55,229 nt of DNA from Bacillota bacterium. GTDB taxonomy: Bacteria > Bacillota > Clostridia > Lachnospirales > CAG-274. This document shows, in pieces, positions 49,409-55,229 of this stretch. The notes beneath the pieces are model-generated. The model had not been told where the DNA came from, made no database searches, and saw nothing but the letters and a program-made list of their open reading frames with translations. The DNA is taken from assembly GCA_017460805.1 (NCBI GenBank), contig JAFUAF010000036.1, forward strand, positions 1 through 55,229. Reading direction: 5' to 3'. Each line of letters opens with the position of its first letter. Position 1 is the stretch's first letter. Made by a program: the position numbers and the translations under genes.

Positions 49409-51187
49409 TCAGCAAAGTTTTTCCATTTTATCCAACAGGCCTTCAAATACCTTCATGGCGTTTTCAACGGGTTTTGGTGTGCTCATATCCACGCCTGCAC
49501 CTTTGAGCAGGTCGATAGAATACTTGCTGCTGCCGCCTTTTAAGAAATTGATATAATCCTCTGCACCATTTTCCTTTAAAATTCGCTGAGAGAGCGCAAT
49601 GGCGGCGCTGTAGCCTGTTGCGTACTGGTAAACATAGAATTGATTGTAAAAATGCGGTATTCTTGCCCATTCCCAGGCTATCTCGTCATTAAGTTCTATA
49701 TCTTCGCCGTAGTAGTCGCGGTTAAGTTTAAGATATATATCACAAAGTGAATCAAAAGTCAAAGGCTCGCCGCGTTCTGCCATTTCATGTGTTGTCAGTT
49801 CAAACTCGGCAAACATCGTCTGACGGAAAAGTGTGCCTCGGAACTGCTCCATAAAATAGTTGATAAGATATTTCTTCTGCCCCTCGTCCTCTGTTACAGC
49901 TAAAAGCTGCTCCATAAGCAGAGCTTCGTTTACCGTCGATGCGACTTCCGCAACAAATATCGTGTAATCGCCGTAAATAACGGGCTGATTGCTCCAAGTG
50001 TAATGGCTGTGCATTGCATGCCCCATTTCGTGTGCAAGGGTAAACATGGAATCCACATTAAAATTGTAATTAAGACTCACAAAGGGATGACATCCGTAAG
50101 CGCCCCATGAATAGGCACCGCTGCGCTTGCCCTTGTTTTCATAGATATCGACCCATTTTTCCTCGTTGAGTGCCTTTGTCAGCTTTTCGACATATTCGCG
50201 ACCCATAGGTTCGACAGCTTTTAATACAGCTGCCTTTGCATCCTCGTACTCAACTTTCGTCATATCGTTTTTAACAATGGGAGTGTAGAGGTCATACATA
50301 TACAGCTTGTCAACACCCAAAAGCTTTTTGCGAAGCTTAACATAGCGGTGCATAAGAGGCAAATGCTTTCTTACGGTTGCAATAAGTTCCGTGTATACCG
50401 AAGTCGGGATATTGTAGGCGGAAAGTGCGTTGTCGAGTGCCGAAGGATAATTTCTTAACCTTGCAAGGGTAATATCTTTCTTTACCGAAGCGTTATAAAT
50501 GGCGGCAAGGGTGTTTTTCTGCTTATAATATGATGAATAAAGGCTTTCAAAAGCACTTTTTCTCAAAACCCTGTCACTGTCCTGCAAAAGTGAGATAAAT
50601 GTGCCGTGTGTAAGTCTGTGCTTTTTGCCGTCCTTGTCAACCGCGTCCTCAAATGTAATATCGGCATCGTTGAGCATACTGTAAATAGTGTCGGGACCCG
50701 TGCATACTTCGTAAAAATCGGCAAGTATCTTTTCGGACTTGCTGTCGAGTATATGCTCACGGCTGCGCAGGATGTCCTTGATATAATGCTCGTAGACTTT
50801 TAATTCACCGCTTTCAAGCGCTTTTAAAAGCTCTTTTTCGTCAAGGGCAAGTATGCCGGGTTCTATAAAGGACACCGCGCCCGAATATACCGACAAAAGC
50901 GCATCTGTGCGGTCGGTATAGCCCTGGTATTTGGTGTTTGTGCTGTCTTCGTTCTGCTTTAAATTGGCATAGACATATATCTGCTCGACATTTTTTGACA
51001 GTTCTTCCATGGCTTTTAAGCATGGCGCAAGGTTTTCAAGTGTCAGCGGGTCGTACTGTGATATAGTGCCCGTTTCCTTTGAATACTTGGCATAAGCGTC
51101 TTCCCATGCCTCGTCACTTGCAAAAAGGTCGGTTATACTCCACTTAAAATCGGGGTCAATTTCATCTCTTAATTTCAAATCGCTCAT
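49409..51187 (-). CDS. pepF: oligoendopeptidase F (M3B zinc peptidase)
   Basis: A 592-residue cytoplasmic peptidase that cuts peptides of about 7-17 residues. The zinc site is AHEMGHAMHSHYT (HExxH), with the third ligand in VAEVASTVNEALLM. The N-terminal WSITDLFASDEAWEDAYAK and the C-terminal FYVYQYATGYSAAIALSQ are typical of PepF. The length matches the family (about 600). It has its own AT-rich promoter region (51190-51260) and a strong terminator. Confidence 0.95.
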   Translation of the reverse strand: MSDLKLRDEIDPDFKWSITDLFASDEAWEDAYAKYSKETGTISQYDPLTLENLAPCLKAMEELSKNVEQIYVYANLKQNEDSTNTKYQGYTDRTDALLSVYSGAVSFIEPGILALDEKELLKALESGELKVYEHYIKDILRSREHILDSKSEKILADFYEVCTGPDTIYSMLNDADITFEDAVDKDGKKHRLTHGTFISLLQDSDRVLRKSAFESLYSSYYKQKNTLAAIYNASVKKDITLARLRNYPSALDNALSAYNIPTSVYTELIATVRKHLPLMHRYVKLRKKLLGVDKLYMYDLYTPIVKNDMTKVEYEDAKAAVLKAVEPMGREYVEKLTKALNEEKWVDIYENKGKRSGAYSWGAYGCHPFVSLNYNFNVDSMFTLAHEMGHAMHSHYTWSNQPVIYGDYTIFVAEVASTVNEALLMEQLLAVTEDEGQKKYLINYFMEQFRGTLFRQTMFAEFELTTHEMAERGEPLTFDSLCDIYLKLNRDYYGEDIELNDEIAWEWARIPHFYNQFYVYQYATGYSAAIALSQRILKENGAEDYINFLKGGSSKYSIDLLKGAGVDMSTPKPVENAMKVFEGLLDKMEKLC

Positions 51188-51408
51188 TTTTTTTAAAATT
51201 TCTCCTTTTTTTTGTTGCTATAAATGGCATTTCATAGTATAATTATAATATAAAATGAAAAAAAATAAACACTTTTTTCAAAAATTAAAGGATTATTTTT
51301 GGACAAACAGACATTGCGGGTATATTTTTAGTTTCTTTGGGGGAAAACTTGATAGCCTGCTTAATGTTGTATGAGCAAAAGATGATCGGACAGAGAGGGG
51401 TTTTTGTT

Positions 51409-52830
51409 ATGGCACTTAAAGTTTTGATCGCAGCTACCGAGGTCTCACCGTATGCAAAAAGCGGCGGCCTGGGCGATGTTACGGGTTCCTTGCCCAAGGC
51501 ACTTAAAGCGGCGGGTATAGACGTAAGAGTGGTTTTCCCGAAATATCGTACCATAAAGGAAGATTTTCTGACCTCCTGCGAATATCTGACAGGATTTGAT
51601 GTTACGCTGGATTGGCGTACACAAAAGGCCGATATCTACAGAATTGACAATGCGGTTGTGCCTACATATATGATAGGCAATGATTTTTACTTCGGCAGGG
51701 GCGGTTACTACGGCTACGGCGATGACAACGAGCGTTTTGCGTTCTTCTCAAAAGCAGCTATAGAATTTTTGGATTATATCGACTTTGTACCCGATGTTAT
51801 CCATTGCAACGACTGGCAGACGGGCCCTATGTGCGTATATGTCAAGGATGTCTACAGCAAGATAAAATTCTTTAAGGACATAAAAACACTTTATACCATA
51901 CACAACTTGCAGTATCAGGGTATGTTTACCCGCGATACCCTTACCATGATGGAACTCAACGACGGCTACTTTGTAGGCGACAAGCTTGAATTCTATAATA
52001 TGGTAAACTATATGAAAGCGGGCATACTTTACTCCGATGCGGTAAATACCGTAAGTGAGACATATGCAAAGGAGATACAGACTGGCGAGGGCGGATACGG
52101 CCTTGACGGTGTGCTTCGTGCTGTGGATTTCAAGCTTTACGGCATTGTAAACGGTATCGATTATTCGATAAACGACCCTGCAACAAGTACAAAAATAGCG
52201 GCTAATTTCAGTGCCGATGATATGAGCGGCAAACGCGAATGTAAGATGCAGCTGCAGCGCCAGCTTAATCTGCCCGTTGACCCCGATATCCCGGTATTCG
52301 GTCTTATTTCAAGACTTGTTGACCAAAAGGGTATCAATCTCGTGCTTCAGGCTTCGCAGGAACTTTTAAGCAAAAATGTTCAGCTTATCGTGCTTGGTAC
52401 GGGCGATTATCACTATGAGAATATTTTCAAAGACCTTGCATTCAGATATCCCGACAAGGTAAGCGCAAACATTCTCTTTAACGATACCCTTGCCCAGCAG
52501 ATCTATGCGGGTATTGATATGTTCCTTATGCCCAGTATGTTTGAGCCGTGCGGTCTCGGACAGCTGTTTGCAATGAGCTACGGCACAGTACCTATCGCAC
52601 GTGCTACGGGCGGTCTTGTAGATACCATAAAGGACAACGAAAACGGCTTCCTGTTTGCGGATTACGACTGCGGCGGCCTTATGTGGGCAGTAAATAAGGC
52701 GCTTGACGTGTATGCCGACAAGGGCAGATGGTATGAGATGTCTCTTAACGCTATCAGAACAAGATTTTCATGGGATGACAGCGCAAGAAAATATATAGAG
52801 ATCTATGAAAAAATAACCGGAAAAGGTTAA
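51409..52830 (+). CDS. glgA: glycogen synthase (ADP-glucose type, GT5)
   Basis: A 473-residue GT5 enzyme that transfers glucose from ADP-glucose to the end of an alpha-1,4-glucan. Visible: the N-terminal KSGGLGDV loop that binds ADP-glucose, HCNDWQTG, LYTIHNLQYQGMF, the hinge region GLISRLVDQKG and the C-terminal EPCGLGQLFAMSYGTVPI with the catalytic Glu. I choose the ATG at 51409, behind GAGAGGGG, because it begins the conserved MALKVLIAATEVSPY; the frame extends upstream without similarity. No other glg gene is in the window. Confidence 0.94.
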   Translation: MALKVLIAATEVSPYAKSGGLGDVTGSLPKALKAAGIDVRVVFPKYRTIKEDFLTSCEYLTGFDVTLDWRTQKADIYRIDNAVVPTYMIGNDFYFGRGGYYGYGDDNERFAFFSKAAIEFLDYIDFVPDVIHCNDWQTGPMCVYVKDVYSKIKFFKDIKTLYTIHNLQYQGMFTRDTLTMMELNDGYFVGDKLEFYNMVNYMKAGILYSDAVNTVSETYAKEIQTGEGGYGLDGVLRAVDFKLYGIVNGIDYSINDPATSTKIAANFSADDMSGKRECKMQLQRQLNLPVDPDIPVFGLISRLVDQKGINLVLQASQELLSKNVQLIVLGTGDYHYENIFKDLAFRYPDKVSANILFNDTLAQQIYAGIDMFLMPSMFEPCGLGQLFAMSYGTVPIARATGGLVDTIKDNENGFLFADYDCGGLMWAVNKALDVYADKGRWYEMSLNAIRTRFSWDDSARKYIEIYEKITGKG

Positions 52831-52835
52831 AAATC

Positions 52836-52866
52836 GGCAGGGGGCTAAGTTTTAGTCCCCTGCGTT
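52836..52866 (+). other. hairpin between glgA and proS
   Basis: GCAGGGGGCTAA and TTAGTCCCCTGC form a strong stem with a short loop, but GTTATG rather than a T run follows. It may be a weak terminator or an mRNA-stabilising structure. Confidence 0.5.
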
Positions 52867-52889
52867 ATGTAATACAAAGGAGAATAAAA

Positions 52890-54617
52890 ATGAAAGTCAG
52901 AAACATTTTAGGCGAAAGATTTAAGGAGGCACCCAAGGACTGTACTATCGAAAGTCATGCTTTTATGGTGCGCGGCGGCTATATGCGCTATATGTCAAAC
53001 GGCATTTACTCGCTCTATACACCGGGCAAGCGCATTATGCAGAAGATAGAGGCTATTATCCGTGATGAAATGGATAAGATAGGCGGACAGGAAGTTATGT
53101 TCCCCGTTGTTATGCCTGCATCCCTTTGGGAGGAGTCGGGCAGATATACTTCTATCGGCAGCGAAATGGCACGTTTTGAGGACAGAAGCAAAAATAAGAT
53201 GGTGCTTGGCATGACCCATGAGGAAGCGGCTGTGCATCTTGCAAGGGATATTGCAAATTCCTATACGGACTATCCTTTTATGATATATCAGATACAGACC
53301 AAATTCCGTGACGAACCCCGTGCAAGGGGCGGTCTTATCCGTGTGCGCGAGTTTACCATGAAAGATGCATATTCTTTCCACACAAGCATGGAGGATCTGC
53401 AGGAATACTACAAGGACTGCCACAAAGCTTATGAAAACATCTATAAGCGTGCGGGCGCAAAAAATGTTATCTCCGTTGCATCCGACTCGGGTATGATGGG
53501 CGGCAGTGTAAGCCACGAATTTATGCTTTTGAGCGAGATCGGCGAAGATACACTTGCTATCTGTTCCGACTGTGATTATAAGAGTAATATGGAGGCCGCC
53601 GAGTGCATCACAGAGCCTTTGAACAGCGAAGTCAAGCAGCTTGAAAAGGTACATACGCCGGAAACAAAGACAATAGAAGCATTGAGCGAGTTTCTTCATA
53701 TTAAAGAAAGCGATCTGTGCAAGGCAGTTGTTTATCAGAAAAATGAGGACGACAAGTATATTATCGTTTTTATACGCGGCGACCTTGAAGTAAACGAAAC
53801 AAAGCTCAGAAACTACCTTGGCGCGGAAATTCATCCCGCTGTTGAAATAACCGAGGAAAGCGGCATTGTTGCAGGCTTTATCGGCCCCGTAAATTCTAAG
53901 GCGGATGCACAGATGATATTCGACAGATCTCTTGTCGGCATGAATAATGTTATCTGTGGTGCAAATGAGATCGACTATCATTATGTAGGCGCAAACCTTG
54001 AACGTGATTACGGCAAGGAGATAGAATATGTGGATGTGGCTAAGATATACGAGGGCGCTGCCTGCCCGTGCTGCGGACACAAGAGCATCACAATAGAAAA
54101 GGGTATCGAGGTAGGCAATATATTCCAGCTTGGTACAAAGTATACAAAGTCAATGAATATGACGTATCTTGACAAGGACGGCAAGCAGCAGTATCCCATT
54201 ATGGGCTGCTACGGCATAGGTGTCGGCAGACTTTCGGCTTCTATCTGTCAGGAAAGCCATGACGACTACGGTCCTATCTGGCCTATCACTATAGCTCCGT
54301 GGCAGGTCGAGATATGTGCGCTGCGTGCGGACAATGAACAAGTAAAGGATTTTGCGGACAAACTTTACACCGAATTACAGAACAAAGGCGCAGAAGTGCT
54401 TTATGACGACAGAGATGTGCGTCCGGGCGCTATGTTTGCAGATGCAGATCTTTTCGGTATACCCGTAAGAGTAGTGGTAAGCCCCAAAAACCTTGAAAAG
54501 AATGTTGTGGAGATATCTCTTCGTGACAAGAGTCTTAAAACAGAGTTCAGTGTTGATACCGCTGTTGAGGATATACTTGCACTTGTGAAAAAAGAGTTTG
54601 AAAAATACGCATTATAA
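52890..54617 (+). CDS. proS: prolyl-tRNA synthetase, bacterial type with editing domain
   Basis: A 575-residue class II synthetase. Motif 1 region KIGGQEVMFPVVMPASLW, motif 2 TKFRDEPRARGGLIRVREF with MKDAYSFH, the inserted editing (INS/YbaK-like) domain (about 225-400), motif 3 GCYGIGVGRLSA and a C-terminal anticodon-binding domain (IAPWQVEICALRA, VLYDDRDVRPGAMFADADL). The length is that of the long bacterial form (about 565-575). Preceded by AAAGGAG. Confidence 0.96.
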   Translation: MKVRNILGERFKEAPKDCTIESHAFMVRGGYMRYMSNGIYSLYTPGKRIMQKIEAIIRDEMDKIGGQEVMFPVVMPASLWEESGRYTSIGSEMARFEDRSKNKMVLGMTHEEAAVHLARDIANSYTDYPFMIYQIQTKFRDEPRARGGLIRVREFTMKDAYSFHTSMEDLQEYYKDCHKAYENIYKRAGAKNVISVASDSGMMGGSVSHEFMLLSEIGEDTLAICSDCDYKSNMEAAECITEPLNSEVKQLEKVHTPETKTIEALSEFLHIKESDLCKAVVYQKNEDDKYIIVFIRGDLEVNETKLRNYLGAEIHPAVEITEESGIVAGFIGPVNSKADAQMIFDRSLVGMNNVICGANEIDYHYVGANLERDYGKEIEYVDVAKIYEGAACPCCGHKSITIEKGIEVGNIFQLGTKYTKSMNMTYLDKDGKQQYPIMGCYGIGVGRLSASICQESHDDYGPIWPITIAPWQVEICALRADNEQVKDFADKLYTELQNKGAEVLYDDRDVRPGAMFADADLFGIPVRVVVSPKNLEKNVVEISLRDKSLKTEFSVDTAVEDILALVKKEFEKYAL

Positions 54618-54631
54618 ATAGTAAAAACACC

Positions 54632-54662
54632 TTCGGGGCATCAAAAAAAACGGTGCCCCGAA
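54632..54662. terminator. hairpin after proS
   Basis: TTCGGGGCA pairs with TGCCCCGAA. On the plus strand it is followed by AAAA rather than T, so terminator function is uncertain. Confidence 0.4.
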
Positions 54663-54689
54663 AAATATTAAAAAAATTGAAAAAAGGTG

Positions 54690-54721
54690 TTGACAAAAGC
54701 TTAAAATAATGGTATTATAAT
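54690..54721 (+). promoter_or_regulatory. promoter of the tRNA-Lys pair and probably the rRNA operon
   Basis: TTGACA (54690-54695), 17 bp, TATTAT (54713-54718), overlapping TATAAT at 54716-54721. No comparable promoter is visible between the second tRNA and the 16S gene, so this may drive the whole operon. Confidence 0.7.
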
Positions 54722-54752
54722 TCTTGTCGTTGAAACACGGCAAAATAAATAA

Positions 54753-54825
54753 GCGCGACTAGCTCAGTTGGCAGAGCAGGTGACTCTTAATCACAAGGTC
54801 CGGGGTTCGAGCCCCCGGTCGCGCA
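54753..54825 (+). tRNA. tRNA-Lys (anticodon CUU), first copy
   Basis: A 73-nt cloverleaf: acceptor GCGCGAC/GTCGCGC, D arm AGCTC..GAGC, anticodon loop CTCTTAA with CUU at positions 34-36, and T arm CCGGGGTTCGAGCCCCCGG. CCA is not encoded. The anticodon stem has one outer G-A mismatch. Confidence 0.95.
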
Positions 54826-54843
54826 CTTTCCTTAATTTAATAA

Positions 54844-54916
54844 GCGCGACTAGCTCAGTTGGCAGAGCAGGTGACTCTTAATCACAAGGTCCGGGGTTCG
54901 AGCCCCCGGTCGCGCA
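54844..54916 (+). tRNA. tRNA-Lys (anticodon CUU), second copy
   Basis: Identical in all 73 nt to the copy that ends 18 nt upstream, including the anticodon-stem mismatch. The spacer between them is CTTTCCTTAATTTAATAA. The pair comes from a recent tandem duplication. Confidence 0.95.
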
Positions 54917-54933
54917 CTTTCCCGAAAGGGAGC

Positions 54934-54949
54934 TTGTATTTTGAAAACT
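54934..54949 (+). promoter_or_regulatory. boxA-like antitermination site of the rRNA leader
   Basis: The segment TGTATTTTGAAAACTG resembles the TGCTCTTTGAAAAC boxA of Firmicutes rRNA leaders. It follows a short CCC-gaaa-GGG hairpin after the second tRNA. Position and similarity are the only evidence. Confidence 0.35.
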
Positions 54950-54979
54950 GAATAATCAAAGAATTAATACTCAATCCCT

Positions 54980-55128
54980 TGTTATCTTCCATAATTCAAG
55001 GATAAAATTAACTCAAGCGTTCCGCAGGACAAATTTTTAGCGTATGAGCCGCAGGAGCGAAGCGACACAGGCGCAGCGTTAAGAAAATTTGAGCGAGTGA
55101 ATTTTATCAACATAAGAGGGAGATAACA
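54980..55128. repeat. long interrupted inverted repeat in the rRNA leader
   Basis: Nested arms pair over 149 nt: TGTTATCTTCC (54980) with GGGAGATAACA (55118), GATAAAATT plus ACTC (55001-55014) with GAGT plus AATTTTATC (55095-55108), and CAAATTTT (55030) with AAAATTTG (55084). The apex is GC-rich (GCCGCAGGAGCGAAGCGAC). It could be an inserted palindromic element or a processing stem of the leader. Confidence 0.55.
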
Positions 55129-55189
55129 CCAATTCAAGTTGAGAAAACAACTATAAAAAACACCAAGTCAGCAAATGAGCTGTAAAACT

Positions 55190-55229
<40 letters not shown>

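Noticed and set aside
52995..54080. A 361-codon open frame on the minus strand over proS
   Set aside because: It lies entirely opposite the conserved prolyl-tRNA synthetase and shows no similarity to any family I know.

Overview
The window looks like a chromosomal segment of a low-to-moderate GC, Gram-positive anaerobe of the class Clostridia that degrades pectin. The evidence is internal: Firmicutes-type ribosome binding sites (AGGAGG) and 17-bp-spaced sigma-A promoters, CarD, SmpB and RNase R of clostridial type, lipoproteins, an S-layer-homology (SLH) anchored PL9 pectate lyase, a dockerin-bearing PL1 pectate lyase and KduI. Gut pectin specialists such as Monoglobus fit this profile, but the species is inference. 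The window ends in the first ~40 nt of a 16S rRNA gene.

Layout. 1-5.3 kb: a 5'-truncated histidine-phosphatase fragment, then a leftward ABC exporter operon (ATPase, FtsX-type permease, HlyD/MacA-like adaptor). 5.5-7.7 kb: a membrane protein of unknown role and a MocR-type regulator that has lost its PLP lysine. 7.8-15.1 kb: a seven-gene iron-uptake operon (FTR1 permease with a C-terminal TM2 domain, P19 lipoprotein, DUF2318 membrane protein, two FtsX permeases, ATPase, FMN-binding lipoprotein) behind two candidate DtxR/IdeR boxes. 15.2-15.5 kb: a palindromic MITE-like element. 15.5-21.8 kb: two divergent dockerin proteins, a 1264-residue surface protein and a PL1 pectate lyase. 21.8-25.8 kb: a leftward four-gene operon joining a lipoprotein prephenate dehydratase, an aromatic amino acid decarboxylase, acetolactate decarboxylase and a lipoprotein deoxyribosyltransferase-like protein; this is the most unusual locus. 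26.1-27.4 kb: a methyltransferase-STAS fusion.

27.4-41.4 kb: housekeeping genes (TIGR04086 membrane protein, PHP phosphoesterase, smpB, a 43-residue acidic ORF, rnhA, rnr, yifB/comM, CarD family) interrupted by a 5.9-kb gene for an SLH-anchored PL9 pectate lyase with its own promoter and structured leader, and by an AT-rich orphan gene lying between 20-bp direct repeats. 41.5-44.9 kb: kduI with a small Cys-motif protein, and a REC-HD-GYP-like-GGDEF signalling protein. 45-49.2 kb: rhomboid protease, DUF1624 membrane protein, a candidate sRNA, lexA, a DnaQ-like exonuclease and a CmpB-type membrane protein. 49.4-55.2 kb: pepF, glgA, proS, two identical tRNA-Lys(CUU) genes and the rRNA operon leader.

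How the parts fit: PL9 on the S-layer and PL1 with a dockerin would cut pectin outside the cell, and KduI acts on the unsaturated uronates released. The FTR1-P19 operon couples iron binding, permeation and extracytoplasmic redox parts (DUF2318 and a flavinylation motif). All functional calls come from reading motifs by eye; no database search was run.
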